DNA of 64,000 bases. It comes from JAKOUY01 sp037045185 (GTDB lineage Bacteria; Actinomycetota; Acidimicrobiia; Acidimicrobiales; Ilumatobacteraceae). The stretch's first letter is position 1, and every line of letters begins with the position of its first letter. Below the pieces are notes generated by a model that worked only from the letters and a program-made list of their open reading frames with translations, ran no database searches and was not told where the DNA came from. Positions 15,760-25,876 of the stretch are shown here, piece by piece. The stretch lies in assembly GCA_037045185.1 (NCBI GenBank), contig JBAOHQ010000008.1:682001-746000 (forward strand). The letters run 5' to 3'. Position numbers and translations under genes: made by a program.

Positions 15760-18640
15760 TCAGAGCAGGGCCTTGAGGAAACGCCCGGTGTGGCTGTCGG
15801 CCACTCCGGCCACGTCCTCCGGGGTCCCGGTGGCCACGACCGTGCCGCCACCGCTTCCGCCCTCGGGGCCGAGGTCGATCAACCAGTCGGCCGTCTTGAT
15901 CACGTCGAGGTTGTGCTCGATCACGAGCACGGTGTTGCCCTGATCCACCAGCCGGGAGAGCACGGTGAGCAACCGCCGGACGTCCTCGAAGTGCAAGCCG
16001 GTGGTGGGCTCGTCGAGCAGGTAGATGGTGTGACCGGTGCTGCGCTTGGCCAACTCGGTGGCGAGCTTGACGCGCTGGGCCTCGCCGCCCGACAGGGTGG
16101 GCGCCGACTGCCCGAGGCGAACGTAGCCGAGTCCGACGTCCATCAGCGTCTGCATGTAGCGGGCGATGGCCGGTTGGTTGGCGAAGAAACCGACCGCCTC
16201 GGCCACCGGCATGTCCAGCACCTCGGCGATGTTCTTGCTCTTGAACTCGATGTCCAGCGTGTCCCGGTTGTAGCGAGCGCCCTTGCACACCTCGCACGGG
16301 ACGTAGACATCGGGAAGGAAGTGCATCTCGATCTTGATGGTGCCGTCGCCGGCGCACGCCTCGCACCGCCCTCCGGCCACGTTGAAGCTGAACCGACCGG
16401 GCAGGTAGCCGCGCACCTTGGACTCGGCCGTACTGGCGAACAGCTTGCGGATGTTGTCGAACACGCCCGTGTACGTGGCCGGGTTGCTCCGTGGCGTGCG
16501 CCCGATGGGTGACTGATCCATGTCGATGACCTTGTCGAGCAGCTCGACACCGGTGATCTTCTTGTGCTTGCCGGCGGCGTCTTTCGACCTGTAGATCTTC
16601 TGCATCAACACCGGTAGGAGGATGTCCCTGACCAGGGTGCTCTTGCCGCTGCCGCTGACTCCGGTGACGGCCACGAAGCAGCCGAGCGGGATGCGCACGT
16701 CGAGGTTGCGCAGGTTGTGCTCCCTGGCGCCCTCGATCCCCAGCCACTCGAGCCGCGGGTGCCCGGCGCTGCTGGGGCACAGGGATGGACCTCTTGCCCG
16801 ACAGGTACTGGCCAGTGACGGAGTCCTTGACCTTGAGGATCCCCTTCACCGGCCCGCTGTAGACCACGGCGCCGCCATGCTCACCGGCCCCGGGGCCGAT
16901 GTCGACGATCCAGTCGCTCTCACGGATGGTGTCCTCGTCATGCTCGACCACGAGCACCGTGTTGCCCAGGTCACGCAGGCGCAGCAGCGTGTCGATCAGC
17001 CGGCGGTTGTCCCGCTGGTGCAACCCGATCGACGGCTCGTCCAGCACGTACAGCGTGCCGACCAGGCCGCTGCCGATCTGGCTGGCCAAGCGGATGCGCT
17101 GGGCTTCGCCACCCGCCAGCGTGCCGGCCGACCGAGACAGGGTGAGGTAGTCGAGGCCGACGTCCAGCAGGAAGCCGAGGCGGGCGTTGATCTCCTTGGT
17201 CACCCGCTCGGCGATCAGCCGGTCGCGCTCGCTGAGCTCCAGCGCGGCGAGGAACGTGGACGAGTCGGCGATGGCCATGTCGCACACCTCGGCGATGTGC
17301 TTGCCGTTGATGGTCACGGCCAGGGTGGCCGGCTTGAGCCGGGCGCCACCGCACGCCGAGCACGGCACCTCGCGCATGTACCCCTCGTACTGCTCCCTCG
17401 CCCAGTCGCTCTCGGCGCCCGCCCGGCGGCGGTTGAGCCACGGGATCACGCCCTCGTACTCGGTGGAGTACTCACGCACCCGCCCGTAGCGGTTCTTGTA
17501 CTTGACCTTGAGATTGCCGTGCACCCCGTTGAGGACGACCTGCTGCTGCTTGGCGGTGAGAGTGCCGTAGGGGTCGTCGAGGCTGAACTCGTACGCCGCG
17601 GCCACCGCCTCCAGCATGCGCGTGAAGTACTGGGTGTGTGAGCTGCGCCACGGGGCGATGGCGCCGCCGTTGATCGACTGGTCGTGATCGGGGATCACCA
17701 ACTCGGGATCGACCTCGAAGGTGGTGCCCAGGCCGTCGCAGGACTCGCACGCCCCGTATGGCGAGTTGAACGAGAAGTTGCGCGGCGCGGGCTCGTCGTA
17801 GGAGGCGCCGCAGGTGGGGCAGGCCAGGTGCTGGCTGAACGTCAGCGTCTCGTCGTCAACCCCGTCGCGGCCCACGAGTTCCACCTCGGCAACGCCGTCG
17901 GCCAGTCGCAGGGCGGTCTCCAGCGAGTCGGTGAGCCGGCGCTCGATCCCATCGCGGCGAACCAGGCGGTCGACGATGATCTCGATCTTGTGCTGCTCGT
18001 AGCGGGCCAACTTCTCGTCACGGCCGAGGAACTCGATGATGTCGACGACCTCACCGTCCACCCGGGCACGCACGTAGCCCTGCCCGGCGAGGTCCGACAG
18101 CAGCGTGGAGTACTCGCCCTTGCGGCCGCGCACCACCGGGGACAAGACCTGGAAGCGAGTCCCGTCGGGCAGCAGCAGGATGCGGTCGACGATCTGCTGG
18201 GGGGTCTGACGCTGCAGCCGCGCACCGTCGTTCGGGCAGTGCTGTTGGCCGATGCGGGCGTACAGCAGGCGCAGGTAGTCGTAGACCTCGGTGATGGTTC
18301 CCACGGTGGAGCGCGGGTTGCGGCTGGCGGACTTCTGGTCGATGGAGATGGCCGGCGAGAGCCCCTCGATGACATCGACGTCGGGTTTGTCCATCTGCCC
18401 GAGGAACTGCCGGGCGTAGGCGCTGAGCGACTCGACGTAGCGCCGCTGACCCTCGGCGTAGATGGTGTCGAAGGCCAGGCTGGACTTCCCCGACCCCGAC
18501 AGACCGGTGAAGACGATCATCTTGTCGCGCGGCAGGTCGACGCTGATGTTCTTCAGGTTGTGCTCGCGCGCGCCACGCACGACGATGGTGGAGTCGGCGT
18601 ACTTGGGCGCCTTCGACGGCGTTGAACCCTTCGGGGGCAT
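15760..18640 (-). CDS. uvrA: Excinuclease ABC subunit A (frame broken once)
   Basis: Damage-sensing ATPase of nucleotide-excision repair. The first frame holds Walker A GLSGSGKSS, the zinc module CPTCGASYDEP/CESC, a second zinc motif CSACGGARL, and signature LAGGEAQRIRLASQ with Walker B LYVLDEPSIGLH. The second frame holds Walker A GVSGSGKST, zinc motif CEAC/CEVC, signature LSGGEAQRVKLATEL and Walker B IYLLDEPTTGLH. The frame changes at the GGGG run 16774-16777. With one base removed the product runs PSSAGHPRLEWLGIEGARE without a gap and is 959 residues, the normal size. Reading the break as an error is strongly favoured. Confidence 0.95.
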
Positions 18641-18658
18641 GGGGATCGAACCTACCGA

Positions 18659-20710
18659 TCAGCCGGCGTCGCGCAACTCGCGGCGCAACTCGTTCACTTC
18701 GTCACGCAGCCGGGCGGCGTACTCGAACTTCAGCTCGGCGGCGGCCTCGTGCATCTCCTCTTCCAGGGTCTGGATCAGCCGGGCCAGCTCCTGCTGCGGC
18801 ATGGTCTTCAGCTCGCGCTGGACCTTGTCCCGCTCACGCTGGCGGCGGCGGTCCTTGCCGGGCACCGGCGCCGTGTCGTCCGGGCGCAGCAGGGACAGGA
18901 TGTCGCCGACCGCTTTGCGGATGGTCTGCGGGTTGATGCCGTGCTCGGCGTTGTAGGCCAGTTGGCGCAGGCGGCGCTGCTGGGTGGTGTCGATGGCCCG
19001 GCGCATCGACGGGGTCACGGTGTCGGCGTACATGACCACCTGGCCGTCCACGTTGCGGGCGGCGCGGCCGATCATCTGGATCAGCGACGTCTCGCTGCGC
19101 AGGAACCCCTCCTTGTCGGCGTCGAGGATGGACACCAGCGACACCTCCGGCAGATCGAGGCCCTCTCGCAGCAGGTTGATGCCGACGAGGACGTCGAACT
19201 CGCCCAGCCGCAACGCCCGGAGGATCTCGATGCGCTGGATGGTGTCGATGTTGCTGTGCAGGTAGCGCACCCGCAGCCCCTGCTCCAGCAGGTAGTCGGT
19301 GAGGTCCTCGGCCATCTTCTTGGTCAGCGTGGTGACCAGGATGCGGTCACCCTTGGTGATCCGCTCGTTGATCATCTCGATCAGGTCGTCGATCTGGCCC
19401 TTGGTGGGCTTGACGATGACCTCGGGATCCACCAGGCCGGTGGGGCGAACGATCTGCTCGACCACCTGCGAGGAGTGGCTGACCTCCCAGTCGGCGGGCG
19501 TCGCCGACAGGAACACGGCCTGGTTGATGCGTTCGAGAACCTCCTCGAAGCGCAGCGGGCGGTTGTCACGAGCACTGGGCAGGCGGAACCCGTGCTCGAC
19601 CAGCTGGTCCTTGCGGCTCAGGTCGCCGAGGTACTGGCCGTGCAGCTGCGGCACCGCCACATGGCTCTCGTCGACGACCAGCAGGAAGTCCTTGGGGAAG
19701 TAGTCCAACAAGGTGAAGGGCGGTTCGCCAAAGGATCGGCCGTCGATGTGCATCGAGTAGTTCTCGATGCCGTTGCAGTAGCCGACTTCCTGGATCATCT
19801 CCAGGTCGTACTGGGTACGCATCCGCAGCCGCTGTGCCTCGAGCAGCTTGCCGTTGTCCTCGAACCACTTCAGCCGCTCCTGCAACTCGGCCTCGATCCC
19901 CAGGACGGCGCGGCGCATCCGCTCGTCACCGGCCACGTAGTGGGTGGCTGGGAAGATGACCACCTCGTCGTGGTCCGACAGGGTCTCGCCGGTCAGCGGG
20001 TCGATGGTGGTGATCCGGTCGACGGTGTCACCGAACATCTCGATGCGGACCACCGACTCCTCGTAGCTCGGATGGACCTCGATGGTGTCACCACGGACCC
20101 GGAACTTGCCGCGGCCCAGGGTCATGTCGTTGCGGTCGAACTGCAAATCGACGAGGCGGCGCAGGATGCTGCGCATGTCGTAGTCGACACCGGTGTGCAG
20201 CTCGAGCAACTGGCCGCGGTACTCGGCGGGGTCGCCCATCCCGTAGATGCACGACACCGACGCCACGACGATGGTGTCCCGCCGGGTGAGCAGCGCAGCG
20301 GTCGCCGAGTGCCGCAGGCGGTCGATCTCGTCGTTGATCGAGCTGTCCTTCTCGATGTAGGTGTCGCTGCTGGCGATGTACGCCTCGGGCTGGTAGTAGT
20401 CGTAGTAGCTGACGAAGTACTCCACCCGGTTGGCGGGGAAGAACTCACGCATCTCCTGGGCCAGTTGGGCGGCCAGGGACTTGTTCGGGGCCAGGATCAG
20501 CGTGGGGCGCTGGACCTGCTGGATGGTCCATGCCACCGTGGCCGACTTCCCCGATCCGGTGATACCGAGCAGCGTTTGGAAGCGGTCACCACGCTCGATG
20601 CCCTCGGCCAACTGGGCGATCGCCCGTGGCTGGTCGCCTGCCGGTTCGAAGTCGCTGACCACCCGGAACACGCCGGTGGGCGTGGAGGAGGCACCCGTCA
20701 GTGAAGCCAC
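18659..20710 (-). CDS. uvrB: Excinuclease ABC subunit B
   Basis: Damage-verifying helicase-like protein that receives DNA from UvrA and recruits UvrC; 683 residues, intact. Visible are Walker A GITGSGKSAT, the beta-hairpin region YYDYYQPEAYI, the helicase Walker B residues VVDESHV, motif VI QMIGRAARN, and a C-terminal UVR domain (ELKFEYAARLRDEVNEL) that binds UvrC. The start is GTG at 20710. uvrA follows 18 bases downstream, so the pair is cotranscribed. Its promoter must share the short region with the divergent sugar operon. Confidence 0.97.
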   Translation of the reverse strand: MASLTGASSTPTGVFRVVSDFEPAGDQPRAIAQLAEGIERGDRFQTLLGITGSGKSATVAWTIQQVQRPTLILAPNKSLAAQLAQEMREFFPANRVEYFVSYYDYYQPEAYIASSDTYIEKDSSINDEIDRLRHSATAALLTRRDTIVVASVSCIYGMGDPAEYRGQLLELHTGVDYDMRSILRRLVDLQFDRNDMTLGRGKFRVRGDTIEVHPSYEESVVRIEMFGDTVDRITTIDPLTGETLSDHDEVVIFPATHYVAGDERMRRAVLGIEAELQERLKWFEDNGKLLEAQRLRMRTQYDLEMIQEVGYCNGIENYSMHIDGRSFGEPPFTLLDYFPKDFLLVVDESHVAVPQLHGQYLGDLSRKDQLVEHGFRLPSARDNRPLRFEEVLERINQAVFLSATPADWEVSHSSQVVEQIVRPTGLVDPEVIVKPTKGQIDDLIEMINERITKGDRILVTTLTKKMAEDLTDYLLEQGLRVRYLHSNIDTIQRIEILRALRLGEFDVLVGINLLREGLDLPEVSLVSILDADKEGFLRSETSLIQMIGRAARNVDGQVVMYADTVTPSMRRAIDTTQQRRLRQLAYNAEHGINPQTIRKAVGDILSLLRPDDTAPVPGKDRRRQRERDKVQRELKTMPQQELARLIQTLEEEMHEAAAELKFEYAARLRDEVNELRRELRDAG

Positions 20711-20761
20711 CGGCGAAGCCTATCGCCCGAACGCCTGTTCGTCCACCCCTCGAGCCCGGTG

Positions 20762-20805
20762 TTGACAGGGGGCGTCTTGACAGCGCTATCATGACAGCGC
20801 TGTCA
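20762..20805 (+). promoter_or_regulatory. Promoter with tandem LacI-type operators
   Basis: TGACAGCGCTATCA (20778-20791) is an imperfect palindrome. It directly abuts TGACAGCGCTGTCA (20792-20805), a perfect 14-bp palindrome. Both have the AGCGCT core typical of LacI-family operators. A third half-site TGACAG lies at 20763. TTGACA at 20762 and TATCAT at 20787 could be -35 and -10 boxes (19-base spacer), so a bound repressor would cover the promoter. The LacI gene at 21816 is the likely ligand-responsive repressor. Confidence 0.7.
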
Positions 20806-20838
20806 GTCGTGACGGCTCGACCACGGGGAGGGGTTGTC

Positions 20839-21819
20839 GTGCTGGTCGTCGGGGCCAACCTGACCATCGACCGGACCTTGCACCTCACGCGTCTCCGCCC
20901 CGGCAGTGTCCAGCGCCCCGATCACGCCGTGGCCTCCCCTGGCGGCAAGGCGGTGAACGTCTGCCGCGCTGCCGGGGCGAGTGGCGCCAGGACCCGCCTC
21001 GTGGCCAACCTGCCCGGTCGGATGGGCCAGTTGGCCGGCGACCTGCTGGAGCTCGAGGGCCATGACGTCGTGCGCGTCGCCACCAGCGGCGAGATCCGCA
21101 GCGCGATCATCATCATCGAGGAGGACCTGCGCACCACGGTCCTCAACGAGCCGGGCCCACCGATGACCGCCGCCGACCGGGACCTGTTCGTCGCCGCCGT
21201 CGCCGCCGAGGCGCAGGCCGAGGCCGGCGCCGACGGCATCGTCGTCGCCAGCGGGAGCCTGCCGCCGGGCCCCGACGCGGCGACGCTCTATGCCTCGATC
21301 GTCGACGAGGCCCACCGGGCCGGCCTGCGCATCGTCCTCGACGCCGCCCGCCTCGATCTGTCGAACGCCCTCGCGGCCCGCCCCGACGTGATCACGCCGA
21401 ACCTGTCCGAGGCCCTGACGGTCCTCGGTCGGGTGCCGGGCGCCGAGGCCGTCGAGCCCGACTTCGCCGACCCGCGGCAGGCGGCGATGGACGCGGCGAG
21501 CGACCTGGCCGGGCTCGGTCCCGCGGCAGTGCTGGTCACCGCCGGGCGTCATGGCGTCGCCGGGGCGCGCCGGGCGGAGCGGTTCTGGCTGGACGCCCCG
21601 CCCGTGCGGGAGGTCAACCCGATCGGCGCCGGTGACGCCTTCGCCGCCGGTCTGGCCTGCGGCCTGGCCGAGGGTCGGGACCTGCTGGGGGCCACCCGGC
21701 GGGCCGTCGCTACGGGCGCCGCGTCGGTGACCAGCCCCGTTGCCGGGCAGGTGGACCCGGAGCTGCTGGCCGAACTGCTGGCCCACATGGACGCCGTTTC
21801 GTGCGGATGGGTCCGATGA
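20839..21819 (+). CDS. PfkB-family sugar (phosphate) kinase, LacC/FruK-like
   Basis: First gene of the operon, 326 residues. The pattern is that of 1-phosphofructokinase/tagatose-6-phosphate kinase: an early sugar-binding GGKAVNVCRAAG, NEPGPP, a SGSLPPGPD loop, ITPNLSEA, and the PfkB signature 2 NPIGAGDAFAAG with the catalytic Asp. It would add the second phosphate to a ketose phosphate, or phosphorylate sulfofructose if the pathway is sulfoglycolytic. I chose the GTG at 20839, which follows GGAGGGG by five bases. The stop overlaps the LacI start (ATGA). Confidence 0.85.
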   Translation: MLVVGANLTIDRTLHLTRLRPGSVQRPDHAVASPGGKAVNVCRAAGASGARTRLVANLPGRMGQLAGDLLELEGHDVVRVATSGEIRSAIIIIEEDLRTTVLNEPGPPMTAADRDLFVAAVAAEAQAEAGADGIVVASGSLPPGPDAATLYASIVDEAHRAGLRIVLDAARLDLSNALAARPDVITPNLSEALTVLGRVPGAEAVEPDFADPRQAAMDAASDLAGLGPAAVLVTAGRHGVAGARRAERFWLDAPPVREVNPIGAGDAFAAGLACGLAEGRDLLGATRRAVATGAASVTSPVAGQVDPELLAELLAHMDAVSCGWVR

Positions 21820-22887
21820 GCGAGCGGCCGACGCTGGGCGCCGTGGCCGAGCGCGCCGGAGTGAGCCTGAAGACCGCGTTCGCGGGCGATGAACGGTGAA
21901 TACGGCGTGGCTGCGGCCACGTCGGCTCGTGTCCACGCCGCGGCCCGGGCGCTCGGATTCCGGCCGAATCACCTGGCCAGGGCGCTGGCCGCCGGTGGAT
22001 CCAGCGCCGCCGTGGGCCTGGTCATCCCCAGCGTCGCCGACCCGTTCATCGCCGCGGTGGTCGGCGCGGTCGAAGAGGTCCTCGCGCCTCGCGGGTTCAA
22101 CCTGATGACCGCCAGCCACAACGACGACGAGGAGCGCCAGCGGCGGATCATCCGCGGCCTGGTCGAACGGCGCGTCGACGCGCTGATCGTCATCCCCGCC
22201 CCGGGCGACGCCGGCTACGTCGCCGCCGAGATCCACCACGGCCTGGTCGTGGTCAGCCTCGACCGGCCGATGGAGGGCGCACTGGTCGACACCGTGGTCG
22301 TCGACAACGTCGAGGGAGCCGCCGCCGCAGTGTCCGCCCTGGCGGCGCTCGGCCACCGGCGCATCGGCGGGCTGGGAACCGACGACCGGTTGTGGACCCT
22401 CCAGCAGCGTCACGACGGGTACCGCCGGGCGCTGCAGTCGCTGGGCCTCCCGTACGATCCGGCACTGGCCGACTTCTCGTGCCGCACCGACGCCGCCGCC
22501 CAGCACTTCGTCGAGCGCCTCCTTGAACAGCACGATCCGCCGACGGCGTTCTTCTCCGCCCAGCACGTCACCAGCCGCGGCCTGATCCGCGCCGCCAAGC
22601 ACCTCGGCCACCCGATCGAGGCGGCGATGTTCGACGAGGTGGTCGACACCGACCTGCTCTCGCTCCAACCACGAGTGGTGGTGGCCTCCGGGCCGCACCG
22701 CCTCGGTCACATCGGGGCCACCCTGGCCGTCGACCGTCTCACCGCCGAGCCCGGCGACATCCGCCCGCCCCGCTCGGTGGTGCTGCCGGTGTTGCGCATC
22801 CCCGAGCACGAGACCTACCGGCCACACACGCTGGCCGAATCACTGGCCGAGCTGGCCTCCGCAACGTCGTCGGGCGCCGACCGATGA
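21816..22887 (+). CDS. LacI-family transcriptional regulator (frame broken once)
   Basis: Probable local repressor. The ATG at 21816 overlaps the kinase stop. The first 21 residues read TLGAVAERAGVSLKTA, the start of a LacI helix-turn-helix. The frame then breaks at the TT of 21879-21880. Removing one T gives KTASRAMNGEYGV and joins without a gap to ALGFRPNHLARAL and a full periplasmic-binding-like sensor domain (VGLVIPSVADPFIAAVV, LVVVSLDRP). The corrected product is 356 residues. Tandem AGCGCT-core operators upstream of the operon fit autoregulation and control by the imported sugar. Confidence 0.88.
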
Positions 22888-24146
22888 GTCACCTGATCGG
22901 CGTCGACGTGGGCACCACCCGGGTCAAGGCCGTCGTGTACACCCTCGACGGCACGGTGGTCACCAGCGCGGCGGTGCGCACGCCGTGGCACGAGTCGGCC
23001 TTCGGGACCGAGATGCATGTCGAGGACCTCAACCGCGCCGTCGTCGAGGTCCTCGCCCGGGCCAGCGACCGCTGCGACGGCGTCGCTGGCGTCGGCGTCA
23101 CCGGCATGGGCGAGTCTGGCGTGCTGACCGGCGACGACCACCGCACCGCGCTGGGGCCGATCCACGCCTGGCACAACCAGCGCGGCTCGCTGGCCGAGCT
23201 GCGCGACGCCTGCGGGGATGACGGGTTCCGCCGGGCCACCGGGTTGCCCCTCGACGCAACTGCCTCGCTGCCCAAGATCCTGCAGATGCGCGTCGACTAT
23301 CCGGCCACCGCGGTCGCCTCACGGTTCTACTCCGTACCTGAGTGGGTGGTCCGCTACCTGGGCGGTGATCCCGGCAGCGAATGGTCGCTGGCCAGCCGCA
23401 CCGGGATGTTCGACGTGCTCACCGCGACGGCATGGCCGGTGGCGGTCGACCTGGCGGGCACCGACCTCCTTGGCCTCCCCCAGCAGGCGGGCACGCTGGT
23501 GGGCCGCGCCGGCGGAACTCCCTGTCTCGGCGCCATCGACGGCGCGGCGCTCGCAGTGGGCGGGCACGACCACCAGACCGCCGCGTTGGCAGCCGGGGCG
23601 ATGCGCGCCGAGACATTGTTCGACTCGATCGGGACGGCCGAGGCGATCCTTCGAATCACCGACGCCGACATCACCCGGGACACCATCGAAACGCTCGTCC
23701 AGGCCGGCTTCGGCGTGGGCAGAACGGTCGTCCCCCACCGGCTGTGCGTCATGGGCGGGCTGTCGACGGGGATGCAGCTCGAGCGCCTTGCCACGTCGCT
23801 GAACGCGGCGGACGGCCCGTCGCGGGAGCGTCTTGCCGACGATCCCACCTGGATCGACGGCGTCACCCAGATCGTCGCCGGCGCGGTTGCGATGCTGGAG
23901 GCGATGCACCGCTGCCTCGGGCCGCACCGCGACGTCCTGGCCGCTGGCGGCTGGCTGCACGACCGACGGGTCATGGAGGCCAAGCGACGCCAACTCGGCG
24001 GCCTGGTCCACGCCTTCATCGACGAGGCCGGCGCCGTCGGCGCCGCCTACCTTGCCGGCCACGCCGCCGGTCTGCTACCCGCACCGCACACCGTCGACGG
24101 GCCCCCGTGGCCCGCAGCGGTGCACCACCAAGGAGACCCCCGATGA
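22884..24146 (+). CDS. FGGY-family carbohydrate kinase
   Basis: A 420-residue ATP-dependent sugar kinase with the actin-like fold. GVDVGTTRVKAVVY is the N-terminal phosphate loop, GVGVTGMGESGV the second strand region, FDSIGTAEAI the adenosine-side loop, and DVLAAGGWLHDRRVMEAKR the C-terminal nucleotide motif. FGGY kinases act on free sugars (xylulose, gluconate, erythritol and others); the sequence does not tell which. In this operon it would make the first phosphorylation, ahead of the PfkB enzyme. Both ends overlap neighbours as ATGA, so translation is coupled. Confidence 0.85.
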   Translation: MSHLIGVDVGTTRVKAVVYTLDGTVVTSAAVRTPWHESAFGTEMHVEDLNRAVVEVLARASDRCDGVAGVGVTGMGESGVLTGDDHRTALGPIHAWHNQRGSLAELRDACGDDGFRRATGLPLDATASLPKILQMRVDYPATAVASRFYSVPEWVVRYLGGDPGSEWSLASRTGMFDVLTATAWPVAVDLAGTDLLGLPQQAGTLVGRAGGTPCLGAIDGAALAVGGHDHQTAALAAGAMRAETLFDSIGTAEAILRITDADITRDTIETLVQAGFGVGRTVVPHRLCVMGGLSTGMQLERLATSLNAADGPSRERLADDPTWIDGVTQIVAGAVAMLEAMHRCLGPHRDVLAAGGWLHDRRVMEAKRRQLGGLVHAFIDEAGAVGAAYLAGHAAGLLPAPHTVDGPPWPAAVHHQGDPR

Positions 24147-25036
24147 ACTCACTCGCCGCGATCGCCACCACGAACGGCCGTCTTGCCGTGCTGGCCATGG
24201 ACCAACGCGCCACGCTGCGGCGGATGCTCACCGAGGCCGGGCGGCCGGCAGCCGACGACGACATGATCGCCTTCAAGCTCGACGTGGTCGGTGCGCTCTC
24301 CCCCGCCTCCTCCGGTGTGCTGCTGGACCTCGAGTACGGCGTGCAGCCCGCACGGCAGGCCGGCGCGCTGGCCGACGATGTCGGCGTGCTCATCGCCGCC
24401 GAGCCTGCCACCAAGCGCAAGGTCGACGGCGAGTACCACACCTTCATCGAGGACGACAAGAACGCCGCGTGGGTGCGCGACAGTGGCGGCGACGCCTTGA
24501 AGTTCCTGGTCCAGTGGGACCCGGACCGCGTCACGAGCGGAAGCGGGACCGACCCGGCGCAGATGGCACTCGATGTCGTCGGAGGCATCGTCGCCGACTG
24601 CGCGGCGATCGGCGTCCCCAGCGTCATCGAGCCGCTGGTCAGCGTGGCGCCCGGCAGGGAACTCACCAAGGAGCACCAGGAGGCCGCCGTCGTGCGTTCG
24701 GCCGTTCGCATGGCCGAGCTGGGCATGGACCTGCTGAAGATCGAGTGGCCCGGCGGCCCGGCCGCCTGCGCCAGCGTCAGCGACCAACTCGGCCCCGTGC
24801 CGTGGGCGCTGCTGTCGGCGGGCGTCGCCTACGACGCGTTCGTCGAGCGGACCACCATCGCCTTGGACAACGGGGCGTGCGGGTTCATCGCCGGGCGAGC
24901 CATCTGGGGCGAGGCGGTCGCCATGGATGGGCCGCAGCGGCGGGCATGGTTGGGCGACGTCGCCCGGACCCGGCTCGATCGGCTGAGCGCCCTGCTCGAG
25001 ACACACGGACGGTCGTGGCAGGAGGTACGGGGATGA
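24143..25036 (+). CDS. Class I aldolase, LacD/YihT-like
   Basis: A 297-residue TIM-barrel aldolase. It resembles tagatose-1,6-bisphosphate aldolase (LacD) and sulfofructosephosphate aldolase (YihT). Shared features are LAVLAMDQRATLRRML near the start, ALKFLVQWDPD, the strand SVIEPLV, and LLKIEWPGG, where the Lys is the expected Schiff-base residue. It ends with PWALLSAGV and GFIAGRAIWGEAV. It should cleave a ketose (bis)phosphate to dihydroxyacetone phosphate and an aldehyde. Context with PfkB and FGGY kinases supports a bisphosphate; the YihS-like isomerase leaves sulfofructose phosphate possible. Confidence 0.82.
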   Translation: MNSLAAIATTNGRLAVLAMDQRATLRRMLTEAGRPAADDDMIAFKLDVVGALSPASSGVLLDLEYGVQPARQAGALADDVGVLIAAEPATKRKVDGEYHTFIEDDKNAAWVRDSGGDALKFLVQWDPDRVTSGSGTDPAQMALDVVGGIVADCAAIGVPSVIEPLVSVAPGRELTKEHQEAAVVRSAVRMAELGMDLLKIEWPGGPAACASVSDQLGPVPWALLSAGVAYDAFVERTTIALDNGACGFIAGRAIWGEAVAMDGPQRRAWLGDVARTRLDRLSALLETHGRSWQEVRG

Positions 25037-25876
25037 CCGACACACTCGATGTCGATGCGCCGGTGGTGCCGGCGTTGGAGGCCGTGGGGGTGACCAAGTC
25101 CTTCGGCACGGTGCAGGCGTTGCGCGGCTGCTCGTTCCAGGCCTACCCAGGCGAGGTCACCGCGCTGGTGGGCGACAATGGCGCCGGGAAGTCGACCCTG
25201 GTGAAGGTCATGTCCGGGGTCTACGGCGCCGACAGCGGAACGCTCCTCGTGGAGGGCAACGAGGCGCACATCACGTCGCCGCAGGTGGCCTCGACGCTGG
25301 GCATCGAGACCGTCTACCAGGACCTCGCCCTGGCCCCGGACCTCGACGCGGCGTCCAACGTGTACCTCGGGCGAGAGCTGCGCCGGCTGAAGATCCTGCA
25401 CAACCAGCGGGAGATGCGCCGGCGCACCGCCGCCCAGTTCGCCAAGCTCGGCGTCGGCCTGGTCCAGGATCTGCGCGTCCCCGTCGCCTCGTTCTCCGGC
25501 GGGCAGCGCCAGTCGGTGGCCATCGCCCGGGCGGCGATGTGGGCCCGCCACGTCATCATCATGGACGAGCCCACCGCGGCATTGGGCGTGATCCAGACCG
25601 CCAAGGTGCTGGAGCTGATCCACACCGTGCGCGACCAGGGCCTCGCCGTCATCTTCATCTCCCACAACCTGCCCCAGGTGATCGAGGTCGCCGACCGGGT
25701 GGAGGTCCTGCGCCTCGGGGTGCGCGTCGCCCGCTTCCGCCGCGGCGAGGCCGACTTGGACCTGCTGATCGACGCCATCTCCGGCGCCTACGCCAACGAT
25801 CTCCCCGATCAGGCCCCGCCGGGAGCCGACTGCCGGGCCGGATGTCGGCACGACCGAGACGGCGGTGACGTCATGA
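25033..25876 (+). CDS. Sugar ABC transporter ATP-binding protein, single-domain (FrcA-like)
   Basis: ATPase of a ribose/fructose-type importer with one nucleotide domain. Walker A is GDNGAGKST, the Q-loop VYQDLAL, signature FSGGQRQSVAIARA, and Walker B VIIMDEPTAALG. As sequenced, the frame runs on into the permease without a stop. Every other junction here is an ATGA overlap, and the same motif is present at 25873-25876 in the +1 frame. Removing one base near 25814-25823 (CCCC or GGG) gives a 280-residue ATPase ending there. I therefore annotate it as separate and treat the apparent fusion as an error. Confidence 0.85.

Noticed and set aside
16744..16790. uvrA as two separate genes
   Set aside because: A single base removed from GGGG joins both halves into a standard 959-residue UvrA with no missing residues.
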